Source of the DNA: Patescibacteria group bacterium
GTDB taxonomy: Bacteria > Patescibacteria > Dojkabacteria > J137
Reading direction: 5' to 3'
Length of the DNA stretch: 64,000 bases
Assembly: GCA_963169855.1 (NCBI GenBank)
Contig: CAUJCN010000002.1
Span: 372,001-436,000 of the forward strand
Translations under genes and position numbers: made by a program
In this document: positions 35,302 to 43,565 of the stretch, piece after piece
Position numbering within the stretch: the stretch's first letter is position 1
Layout of the letters: the number at the start of each line of letters is the position of its first letter
The notes under the pieces: generated by a model
What the model was told of the DNA's origin: nothing
What the model saw: only the letters and a program-made list of their open reading frames with translations
Database searches by the model: none

Positions 35302-36000
35302 TTATTTTATAAATATTCCCGAATTGAACTTTTTCTCAGTAACTACTGAATACCAAGAAATTCCTAGTTCATATAACAAATTGATAGTTTTTACACTTGG
35401 CTTGATGCGGCAAGTAAACCCCAAATCTCGCTCTATAATGCATTTAAAGACCTTGTAACACTCTTCGTCGACTGGAAACCCATATTCGATTTCCGCGACG
35501 TTTAAACCCACAGATTCTCGATTTGCGTAAATACCATCTTGGTACTCTGGAAGTTCTGGCATAAACCCCGATTCTTGGATATGCTTAATTATGAAGGATG
35601 CAATCAAATACTTATATTCAGTCGCCTTACAGTCTTGTACCAAATACAATAGATCTCCAAACAAAGTTTGGTTCTCGATTTCTTCGAAAGAAAGGTTATC
35701 GGCGACTTCGCACAACGCTTGAAGATAGAATATTCCTGAATGATCTTTCTTTAGAGTATCAAATTCATTCAGCAGTTTAATGTCTGTAATCAATGGTAGT
35801 GAATAACCATTCTTAACTTTGATTTCTACATGATTTCCGATATCTACAGCGTGAGCTTTCCGGCTTTTTGGGGATTTAATAGATTTGAGCAAGAATGTTG
35901 ATTTCTTGCCCAAAGTCGATATAAATGTAATGATTTTGTCAGATACAGAGTAATTTTTTACTTTTAGTATTATTCCCTGTTCTCTATTCTCCTCGTGCAT
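35302..36000 (-). CDS. recO: DNA repair protein RecO
   Basis: RecO loads RecA onto SSB-coated single strands with RecR. The 232-residue protein begins with the OB-fold pattern of the family (EQGIILKVKNYSVSDKIITFISTLGKK) and continues to a helical C-terminal domain of usual size. The zinc cysteines of some RecO proteins are not evident. Its start overlaps the end of secY by 17 bases, so it is transcribed with secY. Confidence 0.8.
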   Translation of the reverse strand: MHEENREQGIILKVKNYSVSDKIITFISTLGKKSTFLLKSIKSPKSRKAHAVDIGNHVEIKVKNGYSLPLITDIKLLNEFDTLKKDHSGIFYLQALCEVADNLSFEEIENQTLFGDLLYLVQDCKATEYKYLIASFIIKHIQESGFMPELPEYQDGIYANRESVGLNVAEIEYGFPVDEECYKVFKCIIERDLGFTCRIKPSVKTINLLYELGISWYSVVTEKKFNSGIFIK

Positions 36001-37507
36001 ACAACGAGTAGTTTCTAGCTGCTCTTAGAGATGAGTATTGTCTCTTTGTATCCAAGATAACTCCTACCATAATCAAGATCGAGGTACCTCCAATGCTTGA
36101 AAGAAGAGCTAAGTTGCTTCCTGTTGATGTTAGAACTATGTTTCTTCCAACGTAAGGAATCAAAGCAATCAAACCTAAGATAATAGCTCCAACAAATGAG
36201 ATTCTCAACAGAACTCCACTGATGTAGTTTTCTGTAGATTTTCCAGGTCTAATTCCAGGAACGAATCCTCCAGATTTATTTAGGTTCTCTGCAGTATCTT
36301 TAGGATTCATAACTATGAATGCGTAGAACACTCCAAAGATTACAATCAATGCAAAGTAAACTATGTCAAAGATTAAGGTATTTGTATCTACAGTTGGATT
36401 GGTTTGAGCAAACAAGAAACTGTTTCTCAGTGATGTAGTAAATTCTGTTGGACCTCCATTTGAGCTTTCTAGAATCGGAACAATCAGTTGCGGAATTGAA
36501 AGTAACGCATAAGCAAAAATCACAGGCATTACTCCAGTAACAGTAAATTTCATTGGTAAGAATGATTTCCTTCCAATTTCGTCTCCTCTTAATCTTCTTG
36601 CATATTGGATTTCAACGTTTCTCTGCGATTCATTCACAAATACAACCGCGACAACCATAACAAACAATCCTATCAGTACCCCTATAAACGATAGGAAGAT
36701 AGGACTAGTAATTACTCCAGGATTTCCATTGAAGAAATCAAACATGATCTGTTGGAAGTTTAATGTCTGTAAGTCAACACTAACTAATCCAGGTAAACTC
36801 GAGATAATACCTAATGTAATAATAATTGAAGATCCATTTCCGATTCCCTTTTCAGTAATAATCTCTGATAGCCACATTAAGAACACTGTTCCTGCAGCAA
36901 GAATTAAGGCCATGAAAATAATCTTAGTTGCGTTTGGCCAATCTGAACCAACCGCATGAGGAATTAGATACAATGGATTCCCTGATGTTTCGCCAGGAAC
37001 GTTACTTGCAAAATCTGTTTGAGAAATCAACAAGATGTATGAAATTGAATAAACAAATGCTAACGGGAATGTAATGATTCTAGTAATCTGATTAATAATT
37101 TGCCTTCCTCTTTCCCCTTCTTCTTGCAAAGCTTTAAGCCTTGAGAATACATAAGGCAATAACTGCATGATAATCGATGCATTAATGTACGCTGCTAAAC
37201 CTAAACCAATAATGCTTGGTGTTTCTAACCTATTTCCAGTAAACACTGTGAATAAATAATTGGCTTCGTTAGCACCTCTGTTTTCGAAAAGTGATTGATA
37301 AGTAGTCATATCCACTCCAGGAAGTGGAACTGCAGATAAAACTCTGTAGATCACTATGATTCCTAAAGTTACTAAAACTTTATTTCTAATCTCTTTATTT
37401 GTGAAAATGTCTGTAATTACATTGAAGAATCTGTTGTTTGGGAGCTTGAATGATCTCCTTGGTTTGGTACCTTTTGCTAAGTTAGCGTATTGTTTATCAA
37501 GAGCCAT
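35984..37507 (-). CDS. secY: Protein translocase subunit SecY
   Basis: SecY is the channel of the Sec translocon. About ten membrane helices are visible, with the LPGVDMTTY plug-proximal segment, the QEEGERGRQIINQITR cytoplasmic loop and the late loop GGFVPGIRPGKST that contacts SecA and ribosomes. The start is set at ATG 37507 (MALDKQYANLAKG); an upstream in-frame start at 37555 would add 16 non-conserved residues. The gene is separated from rplO by a glycosyltransferase gene and its own TATAAT. recO overlaps its end. Confidence 0.95.
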   Translation of the reverse strand: MALDKQYANLAKGTKPRRSFKLPNNRFFNVITDIFTNKEIRNKVLVTLGIIVIYRVLSAVPLPGVDMTTYQSLFENRGANEANYLFTVFTGNRLETPSIIGLGLAAYINASIIMQLLPYVFSRLKALQEEGERGRQIINQITRIITFPLAFVYSISYILLISQTDFASNVPGETSGNPLYLIPHAVGSDWPNATKIIFMALILAAGTVFLMWLSEIITEKGIGNGSSIIITLGIISSLPGLVSVDLQTLNFQQIMFDFFNGNPGVITSPIFLSFIGVLIGLFVMVVAVVFVNESQRNVEIQYARRLRGDEIGRKSFLPMKFTVTGVMPVIFAYALLSIPQLIVPILESSNGGPTEFTTSLRNSFLFAQTNPTVDTNTLIFDIVYFALIVIFGVFYAFIVMNPKDTAENLNKSGGFVPGIRPGKSTENYISGVLLRISFVGAIILGLIALIPYVGRNIVLTSTGSNLALLSSIGGTSILIMVGVILDTKRQYSSLRAARNYSLYARGE

Positions 37508-37534
37508 AAAATTGAAACTAATTAAATGTATAAA

Positions 37535-37540
37535 ATTATA
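37535..37540 (-). promoter_or_regulatory. TATAAT -10 box of secY
   Basis: A perfect TATAAT on the minus strand ends 27 bases before ATG 37507. This gives secY its own promoter and a short leader. That fits the interruption of the usual rplO-secY linkage by a glycosyltransferase gene. No strong -35 is seen. Confidence 0.5.
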
Positions 37541-37581
37541 GCACGCAAGATACAAACTTGACTGCTAACTTTTTGAAAAGT

Positions 37582-38667
37582 TCAGGCGTTTAGGCTTAAA
37601 TACAGTTTTTGCAATCTCTGTAAATACGTCAATATTTCAAACTTTTTCGAGCTTTCTTGCCCATTCATAGTCAAACTTTCCCTTAAGTCCTTATCACTAA
37701 TCACTGTTTCGATTTTGGTTGCTAGATCGACTGGATTTCCAGTTTCGAATAGCAATCCATTTGTCCCTTCATTAATGATATTAGTGATTCCCTCTATATT
37801 GGATGATATCACTGGAGTTCCAGTCATTTGAGCTTCTACTAATGTCAATCCAAAGCTTTCTTGCAGCGAACATGATACAAAAAGATCTATATTTTTGTAA
37901 AAATCTTTCATATTACTAAGTTGTCCGACAAACTGAATTTTGTGATAAGTAGTTAACTCTAATTGCTTCTTCAGAAGCTTAGCTTCATAACCAGTTCCTG
38001 CAATGTAGTAGGAAATCTTATCTTGATACTTTTTCGACAAGTATTTATATGAATCAACAAACGTTCTCCAATCCTTTAACGGCACTATCCTACCAGCAAA
38101 CCCAACTTTAAAGTCATCTATATTATCTTTAAAGAATTCGAAATCTGACATAGACTGGTTATCTATATTTGTAGGATGCACAAAGTTGTTGAGTACGAAG
38201 AGCTTTTTTCTTTGTATCCACGAATTCTTAATCAGATAGTCTTTAGTGATATCAGATACTGCAATACACCTATCCACAAACAACAGTAAAAATTTAGACA
38301 AGTAATATGATTTAAAGTCGTACTCATTACCTAATTTTAGTAAGGCATGTTGGTGAAATACAATTCTAATTTTAATCAATCGAAACAATCGTAATATCAG
38401 CAACAAGCCTAAACCTTGCCAAATCCCATGACAATGAACAATTTGAATTTTGTTGTCATTGATATAGTTTTTGAGATTTCTTAAATCTTGTATAAAATTC
38501 TTTCCGGTATTTATGTACTTATTATCTTGTACTTTTGACTCAGGAACTCTCACTCTAAGCACAAACATGTACATATTTTGCTTTTCAGTCCAGTTTGAGA
38601 AAATACCATTGGCAATGCTAAAAACTCCTCCCATCTTTTCTGAGTGTATTAATTGCATGATCTTCAC
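37582..38667 (-). CDS. Glycosyltransferase family 4/GT-B type
   Basis: The 361-residue protein has the two-domain GT-B layout. The C-terminal domain shows GFAGRIVPLKDW, the IAGTG strand and the EX7E motif ESFGLTLVEAQMTGTP, followed by the conserved NGLLFETGNPVDLA. Such enzymes transfer a sugar from a nucleotide-sugar to polysaccharide or lipid. GTG 38667 with TAATTT 6 bases upstream is a likely start; ATG 38658 is an alternative. It sits between the rplO terminator and secY, an unusual location. Confidence 0.85.
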   Translation of the reverse strand: MKIMQLIHSEKMGGVFSIANGIFSNWTEKQNMYMFVLRVRVPESKVQDNKYINTGKNFIQDLRNLKNYINDNKIQIVHCHGIWQGLGLLLILRLFRLIKIRIVFHQHALLKLGNEYDFKSYYLSKFLLLFVDRCIAVSDITKDYLIKNSWIQRKKLFVLNNFVHPTNIDNQSMSDFEFFKDNIDDFKVGFAGRIVPLKDWRTFVDSYKYLSKKYQDKISYYIAGTGYEAKLLKKQLELTTYHKIQFVGQLSNMKDFYKNIDLFVSCSLQESFGLTLVEAQMTGTPVISSNIEGITNIINEGTNGLLFETGNPVDLATKIETVISDKDLRESLTMNGQESSKKFEILTYLQRLQKLYLSLNA

Positions 38668-38729
38668 AGGTAGAAATTAAGAGTTATTAATATTATTCTA
38701 TCGTATTTCTGGTCTAAAGTTAGATTGCA

Positions 38730-38762
38730 TAATAAGAAAGATCCCGCATTAAATACGGGATC
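38730..38762 (-). terminator. Rho-independent terminator after rplO
   Basis: On the minus strand GATCCCG and CGGGATC (38740-38762) form a 7-bp stem with a 9-base loop, followed by CTTTCTTATT. It closes the S10-spc operon and separates it from the glycosyltransferase and secY. Confidence 0.8.
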
Positions 38763-38787
38763 TAATCAATCTTAAATTTATTTGAAA

Positions 38788-39252
38788 TTATTCTACGCTT
38801 CCTCCTGCTTTTTCAATACTTGCTTTCGCTTTTTCTGAAGTCTGTAAGTTCTTAAGATTCATCTTTGTAGATACTTCTTTATCGAACAATACTTTAACAC
38901 CTAAATCTTTGTTGTACTTTGGAGTTAATAATCCATTTTCAATCAAAGTATTGATATCAATATCAGTTACTTTTAATTCCTTTGCTAACACCTCTAAATC
39001 AGAAAGTTGAATTGGTGAGTTCTTAACTTTGTTTGTAAAGTAAGCTCTCGAGAAACCTCTTAATTTAGGCAATCTTCTTGAAATTGGGTTTTGTCCTCCT
39101 TCAAATCCTGGTCTTGGAGATTTGTGTCCAGATCTTGCTGTTTGTCCTTTTCCTCCTCTTCCAACTGTATGTCCTCCAACTCCAGATCCGTATCCTCTTC
39201 CTAGTTTCTTAGCTTTTCCTATTGTTTTTGGTGATGGTAGTGTGTTTATCAT
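38788..39252 (-). CDS. rplO: 50S ribosomal protein L15
   Basis: The 154-residue protein has the typical glycine-rich basic N-terminus (GRGYGSGVGGHTVGRGGKGQ) and the GFEGGQNPISRRLPK segment of uL15. It is the last ribosomal gene of the operon, before a terminator. The gene normally between S5 and L15 (L30) is absent: the gap from S5 is 14 bases. Confidence 0.95.
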   Translation of the reverse strand: MINTLPSPKTIGKAKKLGRGYGSGVGGHTVGRGGKGQTARSGHKSPRPGFEGGQNPISRRLPKLRGFSRAYFTNKVKNSPIQLSDLEVLAKELKVTDIDINTLIENGLLTPKYNKDLGVKVLFDKEVSTKMNLKNLQTSEKAKASIEKAGGSVE

Positions 39253-39266
39253 GTTCTTTGTTCCTA

Positions 39267-39839
39267 TTATAATCTGCTAGTTCTTAATAATGACAATGCC
39301 TGCACAGTTGCGTACGCGTTTGTGATTTTATTGTCTGCTCCTAAAATCTTTCCAAGAACATCACTAATTCCTGCTGCTTCTGCAACAAGTCTCATAGATG
39401 AACCTGCAACGATACCTGTTCCTGGCGAAGCTGGTTTCAATAACACTCTTGATGCTTTGAACTTTGTTAAAACTTCGTGAGGAATAGTATTTCCTTTTAG
39501 GTTTACATGAATCATGTTTTTCTTTGCGTTATTTACAGCTTTAGTCTGAGCTGATCTAACATCGTCTCCTTTTCCGATTCCTAGTCCAACTTTTCCTTTT
39601 CTGTCTCCAACAACTACAAATACAGATAATTTCATTCTTCTTCCTCCCTTATACATCTTTGTGACTCTGTTTACATCGATAATTTTGATATCGAATGGAT
39701 CTTGTTCCTTTGGTTTGCTTTCTCTATCTCTTTTTTTGAAATTTCTTCCTCCTCTGTCTTCTCTGTTGTTTCTTACAGCTGGTTGAGCTGTTTCTACTTC
39801 AGTTGTTTCGATTTTTACTTCTTTAGTATTTTCTTCCAT
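39267..39839 (-). CDS. rpsE: 30S ribosomal protein S5
   Basis: The 190-residue protein carries the S5 double-stranded RNA-binding domain (VNRVTKMYKGGRRMKLSVFV) and the C-terminal S5 domain (SPGTGIVAGSSMRLVAEAAGI). An N-terminal tail of about 55 charged residues, rich in E, R and K and probably disordered, extends it beyond the usual about 165. It is followed directly by L15. Confidence 0.95.
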   Translation of the reverse strand: MEENTKEVKIETTEVETAQPAVRNNREDRGGRNFKKRDRESKPKEQDPFDIKIIDVNRVTKMYKGGRRMKLSVFVVVGDRKGKVGLGIGKGDDVRSAQTKAVNNAKKNMIHVNLKGNTIPHEVLTKFKASRVLLKPASPGTGIVAGSSMRLVAEAAGISDVLGKILGADNKITNAYATVQALSLLRTSRL

Positions 39840-39841
39840 AT

Positions 39842-40195
39842 TTAAATGTTAATTCCTGCTGATCTAATACCTTCAGCTACAGCTTTTACGTTTCCGTGAT
39901 ATTTGTATCCACTTCTGTCGAATACTCCAGCCTTTATTCCTAAATCAACAAGTTTTTTTCCTAAATCTTTTCCTACTTCTTCAGAAGTTTCTACTCCTCT
40001 TTTCTTTGATTTAACGATTGTATCATTAGATGTTGCAATAGTTACTCTATTTACATCATCGATAGCTTGTATATAGATATGTTTTCCAGATCTAAATACT
40101 GTTAATCTTGGCTTAGTTGCAGAACCAGAAACTGTCTTTCTGATGTGCATTTTTCTTTTTACTTTGTTTATGTTTTTTCTAATTACTGCTCTCAT
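39842..40195 (-). CDS. rplR: 50S ribosomal protein L18
   Basis: uL18 binds 5S rRNA in the central protuberance. The 117-residue sequence has the family pattern RLTVFRSGKHIYIQAIDD, then DLGKKLVDLGIKAGVFDRSGYKYHG and the C-terminal AVAEGIRSAGI. Two bases separate it from L6 on one side and S5 on the other. Confidence 0.95.
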   Translation of the reverse strand: MRAVIRKNINKVKRKMHIRKTVSGSATKPRLTVFRSGKHIYIQAIDDVNRVTIATSNDTIVKSKKRGVETSEEVGKDLGKKLVDLGIKAGVFDRSGYKYHGNVKAVAEGIRSAGINI

Positions 40196-40197
40196 GT

Positions 40198-40752
40198 TTA
40201 TTTAGCTGATTTAGTTGATTTTTTCTTAATTCTTTCACCTTTGTATCGAATACCCTTTCCTTTGTATGGTTCCGGCTCTCTAAAACTTCTGATTTTAGCT
40301 GCAGCCTCTCCAACTTTCTGTTTGTCGTATCCAGTTACTTTAATGTTTACTTGTTCGTCTACAGTTACTACAACTCCAACTGGTGGCTCATAGTTAATCT
40401 TGTGAGAATAACCTAAAGATAATACCAATTTCGTTCCTTGTACTTCTCCTCTATAACCGATTCCTACAATTTCCAAATCTTTCTGGTATCCTTCAGTAAC
40501 TCCAACAACCATATTGTTAATTAAAGTTCTGTATAATCCAAAGAAAGATGCATTTTGCAAAGTATCTGATTCCTTACTCACTTTAACAACTCCATCTTCA
40601 ACAACTGCATTAGCACCGAATCTAAGTGATTGGCTCAATGATCCTTTAGGACCTGAAACAAAAACTTCTTGGTGACCAAAGTCTCCACCCTTCTTTACTT
40701 CTACTGTTACTCCTGCTGGGATTGTTATTTCTAATTTACCAATTCTAGACAT
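40198..40752 (-). CDS. rplF: 50S ribosomal protein L6
   Basis: uL6 lies near the factor-binding site. Start ATG 40752 gives the standard MSRIGK opening and 184 residues; the longer frame from 40785 overlaps rpsH and was rejected. The C-terminal motif PEPYKGKGIRYKGE is the family signature. One base separates it from the S8 stop. Confidence 0.95.
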   Translation of the reverse strand: MSRIGKLEITIPAGVTVEVKKGGDFGHQEVFVSGPKGSLSQSLRFGANAVVEDGVVKVSKESDTLQNASFFGLYRTLINNMVVGVTEGYQKDLEIVGIGYRGEVQGTKLVLSLGYSHKINYEPPVGVVVTVDEQVNIKVTGYDKQKVGEAAAKIRSFREPEPYKGKGIRYKGERIKKKSTKSAK

Positions 40753-40753
40753 C

Positions 40754-41146
40754 TTAGAAAATATAACAAATGTATTCACCTCCAACTTTGTTCTGAACAG
40801 CTGTCTTGTCTGTAACTACTCCGTTTGGTGTAGAGAAGATTGCAACTCCCATTCCTCGCATAATTGGTTTAATTTCTTTGTATCCTCTGTATTTTCGAAT
40901 TCCAGGTTTTGACACTCTTACTAATTCTCTAATAGCAGATTCTCCGTTTACATATCTCAAAGTCACATTAAGTGTATTCTGAGGTTTTGTATCTTCAACA
41001 TCAAAGCTTTCAATGAATCCTTGTTCTTTTAAGATTTCGCTTATTCGAACAATCATTTTAGTTGAAGGAATAGAAACAGTATCCTGTTTTTTCTCTATTG
41101 CATTTCTTAATCTTGTCAGGTAATCACCTATTGGGTCTCCAACCAT
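40754..41146 (-). CDS. rpsH: 30S ribosomal protein S8
   Basis: uS8 binds helix 21 of 16S rRNA. The 130-residue protein opens with GDPIGDYLTRLRNA and has the C-terminal signature GVAIFSTPNGVVTDKTA. It lies 10 bases after rpsN. In some bacteria S8 represses this operon by binding its mRNA; nothing in this sequence tests that. Confidence 0.95.
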   Translation of the reverse strand: MVGDPIGDYLTRLRNAIEKKQDTVSIPSTKMIVRISEILKEQGFIESFDVEDTKPQNTLNVTLRYVNGESAIRELVRVSKPGIRKYRGYKEIKPIMRGMGVAIFSTPNGVVTDKTAVQNKVGGEYICYIF

Positions 41147-41156
41147 TTCTTAAATA

Positions 41157-41369
41157 TTAAAAGCTATATTTTGCTACTCCAGGTAATTCTCCTGAAAGTG
41201 CTAATTTTCTAAAACAAATTCTGCACATCTTGAATCTTCGAACATAACTTCTTGGTCTTCCGCAAATCGCACATCTGTGTTTCAATCTCACTGTTTTAAA
41301 ATGAGTATTTCCATTTTGAGTCTTGCCCAAGTTCTTTTTGTATTTTGCTATCGCTGCTTTGTTTGCCAT
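41157..41369 (-). CDS. rpsN: 30S ribosomal protein S14, zinc-binding form
   Basis: A 70-residue S14 of the zinc (C+) type with two CxxC pairs, CAIC and CRIC, around the conserved RPRSYVRRFKM. The gene follows a 60-base gap that is long for this operon. The gap holds a hairpin and a TATAAT. AAAGG lies 5 bases before ATG, one of very few Shine-Dalgarno-like sequences in the window. Confidence 0.95.
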   Translation of the reverse strand: MANKAAIAKYKKNLGKTQNGNTHFKTVRLKHRCAICGRPRSYVRRFKMCRICFRKLALSGELPGVAKYSF

Positions 41370-41381
41370 AAAAACCTTTGA

Positions 41382-41419
41382 ATTATATCATCAAAAATCC
41401 TAAATCTGAATACAGATTT
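41382..41419 (-). promoter_or_regulatory. Hairpin and possible internal promoter before rpsN
   Basis: In the gap between rplE and rpsN, AAATCTG/CAGATTT (41402-41419) forms a 7-bp stem with a 4-base loop. A perfect TATAAT lies on the minus strand at 41382-41387, 12 bases before rpsN, with TTCAGA 17 bases further upstream. An internal promoter or an attenuator are both possible. Confidence 0.45.
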
Positions 41420-41429
41420 ACTAAATAAA

Positions 41430-41981
41430 TTATTTTCTCTTTCTTTCGAAAGGCATTCCTAACAATTCCAAAAGTCTGAATGCTTGCTCCTTATTCTTTG
41501 CAGTTGTGTTTACAACAACTTGTAAAGATCTGATCTTCACTAATGTCGATGTATCGATTTCAGGGAAAATAGTATGTTCCTTAATTCCCATAGTGTAATT
41601 TCCTCTAGAGTCGAAAGATTTAGCGGAAACTCCTCTAAAGTCCTTAATTCTAGGTAAAGTTACATTCACTAGTTTGTCTAAAAAGCTCCACATCTTTTCA
41701 CCTCTTAGGGTTACTTTGACACCGTTGGGAGTACCTTCTCTTAATTTAAAGTTTGCAATAGCTTCTGCTGAGTTTACAATCACTGGTTTTTGTCCAGTAA
41801 TTTGCTGAATAACAGCACTCATTTCATCCGCTACAGCTGTGTTTGTCTTGTATTCACTTCCAATTCCTGCGTTCACAACAATTTTGCTTAATGTTGGAAT
41901 AGCAAAAGTATTATCAATTCCAAATTCTGATTTTAGTTTTGCTGCAATTTCTTTTTTGTATGTTTCTTTTAAATCTGACAT
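41430..41981 (-). CDS. rplE: 50S ribosomal protein L5
   Basis: uL5 joins 5S rRNA to the large subunit. The 183-residue protein shows the family segments IPTLSKIVVNAGIG, IANFKLREGTPNGVKVTLRG and RIKDFRGVS, and ends with LLELLGMPF. It starts 5 bases after the rplX stop and ends before the 60-base gap leading to rpsN. Confidence 0.95.
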   Translation of the reverse strand: MSDLKETYKKEIAAKLKSEFGIDNTFAIPTLSKIVVNAGIGSEYKTNTAVADEMSAVIQQITGQKPVIVNSAEAIANFKLREGTPNGVKVTLRGEKMWSFLDKLVNVTLPRIKDFRGVSAKSFDSRGNYTMGIKEHTIFPEIDTSTLVKIRSLQVVVNTTAKNKEQAFRLLELLGMPFERKRK

Positions 41982-41986
41982 GTTAT

Positions 41987-42319
41987 TTATTTAACTAATT
42001 CTCCGCTTTTCTTAAAAAATCTTACTTTCTTTCCAGTTTTTTCATCAACTTTAATTCCAACTCTACTAGGCTTATTAGTCTTAGTATCTAGGATCATTAC
42101 GTTTGATGCATCAATTGGCTTTTCCATTTCGATGATTCCACCTTTGATTCCTAACTGTTGATTAGGTTTCTGAGCTTTCTTTACAATATTCACACCTTTG
42201 ATCACAACTTTAACTTTCTTTGTTTCCTTGTCTACAATAACTCGTTCGATTTCACCTTGCTTTCCAGCATCTTTTCCTCTCATCACTTGTACTTTGTCTC
42301 CTTTTAAAATCTTATTCAT
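41987..42319 (-). CDS. rplX: 50S ribosomal protein L24
   Basis: uL24 starts large-subunit assembly. The 110-residue protein begins with the KOW motif (KGDKVQVMRGKDAGKQGEI) followed by VKGVNIVKKAQKP-type segments. It is preceded by rplN at 6 bases and followed by rplE at 5. Confidence 0.95.
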   Translation of the reverse strand: MNKILKGDKVQVMRGKDAGKQGEIERVIVDKETKKVKVVIKGVNIVKKAQKPNQQLGIKGGIIEMEKPIDASNVMILDTKTNKPSRVGIKVDEKTGKKVRFFKKSGELVK

Positions 42320-42325
42320 ATACTT

Positions 42326-42709
42326 TTATAAAACTTCTGGTGCCATTGAAATAATTTTATTGAATCCTTTGTCCTTAAGCTCTCTAGCAATTGGACCAAA
42401 AATTCTACTTCCCTTAGGATCTTTTGTTTCCTTTGCGATAATCGCTGCTGCGTTTTCGTCAAATTTAATATGTGATCCATCCTTTCTTCTCATTTCCTTC
42501 TTACATCTGATTACAACAGCATGAACAACATCTCCCTTTTTATAGTTAGAGTTTGGTAATGCTTTCTTAACTGATGCACTGATAATATCTCCTACATATC
42601 CGAATTTAGAGAAAGTTCTTCCTTTCTTAACTCCTAATACCTGGATAACCATAATTTCCTTTGCTCCTGTATTATCTGCTACTTTTAGTCTTGTTAATTT
42701 CTGTACCAT
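42326..42709 (-). CDS. rplN: 50S ribosomal protein L14
   Basis: uL14 sits at the subunit interface. The 127-residue protein has the conserved LKVADNTGAKEIMVI opening and IFGPIARELKDKGFNKIISMAPEVL ending pattern. It is about five residues longer than the 122-residue norm owing to the segment after VVIRCKKEMRRKDGS. Confidence 0.95.
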   Translation of the reverse strand: MVQKLTRLKVADNTGAKEIMVIQVLGVKKGRTFSKFGYVGDIISASVKKALPNSNYKKGDVVHAVVIRCKKEMRRKDGSHIKFDENAAAIIAKETKDPKGSRIFGPIARELKDKGFNKIISMAPEVL

Positions 42710-42713
42710 GTTA

Positions 42714-42959
42714 TTATTTAATTTTTTTTACAAATACCCAACTCTTTCGTGGGGAAATCTTTCTTCCTTCCTGAATGTCTACAACATCTCCTACTGCTAA
42801 TTCTTTTGAATCTGCAATATGCACAATGTAATTCTTGTGTTCTTTAACAGTTTTTCCGTATTTTGGGTGAGCGTATTTCTTTTCTACTTTAACCTTAACT
42901 GTGTTAGGAGTAGAAATCTTTACAACTGTTCCTGTTAATTGTTTTTTCTTAGTTTCCAT
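42714..42959 (-). CDS. rpsQ: 30S ribosomal protein S17
   Basis: uS17 has an OB fold binding the 5' domain of 16S rRNA. The 81-residue protein carries GTVVKISTPNTVKVKVEKKYAHPKYGK-type pattern and the ISPRKSWVFV ending. Its first codons overlap the last 11 bases of rpmC in another frame. Confidence 0.95.
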   Translation of the reverse strand: METKKKQLTGTVVKISTPNTVKVKVEKKYAHPKYGKTVKEHKNYIVHIADSKELAVGDVVDIQEGRKISPRKSWVFVKKIK

Positions 42960-43140
42960 TTTCTTTAGTTAATAATCTTGCGATTTCTTTTTTTAATTTT
43001 TTAACTTTAGATGTGTTTTTTTCCTGACCCATCTTAACATCAAGAGTTAGTTTTACTAATTCTTTTTTGTATTCAGCAACACTCTTTACACCTGTATCAT
43101 TGCTTTCTGCTTTTGTCTTTTTTACTGCTTTCTCTGCCAT
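42949..43140 (-). CDS. rpmC: 50S ribosomal protein L29
   Basis: uL29 lies near the exit tunnel. The 63-residue helical protein has the family pattern EYKKELVKLTLDVKMGQEKNTSKVKKLKKEIARLLT, after a short extra N-terminal KAVKKTKAES stretch. It overlaps rpsQ by 11 bases. Confidence 0.92.
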   Translation of the reverse strand: MAEKAVKKTKAESNDTGVKSVAEYKKELVKLTLDVKMGQEKNTSKVKKLKKEIARLLTKENGN

Positions 43141-43143
43141 GTT

Positions 43144-43560
43144 TTAGAATGTAATGTGTTTGTTAATTACTCTTGTCTTTAAAGATAACTTTCTTGATGC
43201 TCTTTCTAAAGCTTCTCTACATGTTGCTTCTGGTAGTCCTCCGATCTCGAATAAAACTAATCCAGGTTTAACAACTGCAACAAAGTGATCAACTGGTCCT
43301 TTACCTCCTCCTCTTACAACTTCGTCACTTTTCTTAGTAACTGGTTTGTGTGGGAAAAGTTTGATCCAAATCTTTCCTTTTCTTGCTGTAAAGTTAACCA
43401 TAGCCTTTCTAGCTGATTCAATTTCTCTTGCATGTACCCATCCTCTTTCTAATGATTGTAATCCAAAGTCTCCGTATGCAACTTCTGATCCTCTCAAAGC
43501 AATACCGTTCATGCTTCCTCTAAATTCTTTTGTATATTTTCGTTTCTTTGGTTGTAACAT
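43144..43560 (-). CDS. rplP: 50S ribosomal protein L16
   Basis: uL16 supports the peptidyl-transferase centre. The 138-residue protein starts MLQPKKRKYTKEFRGSMNG and carries GRIWIKLFPHKPVT-like and VRGGGKGPVDHFVAVVKPG motifs. Its start lies 5 bases after the rpsC stop, with no Shine-Dalgarno. Confidence 0.96.
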   Translation of the reverse strand: MLQPKKRKYTKEFRGSMNGIALRGSEVAYGDFGLQSLERGWVHAREIESARKAMVNFTARKGKIWIKLFPHKPVTKKSDEVVRGGGKGPVDHFVAVVKPGLVLFEIGGLPEATCREALERASRKLSLKTRVINKHITF

Positions 43561-43565
43561 AATGT

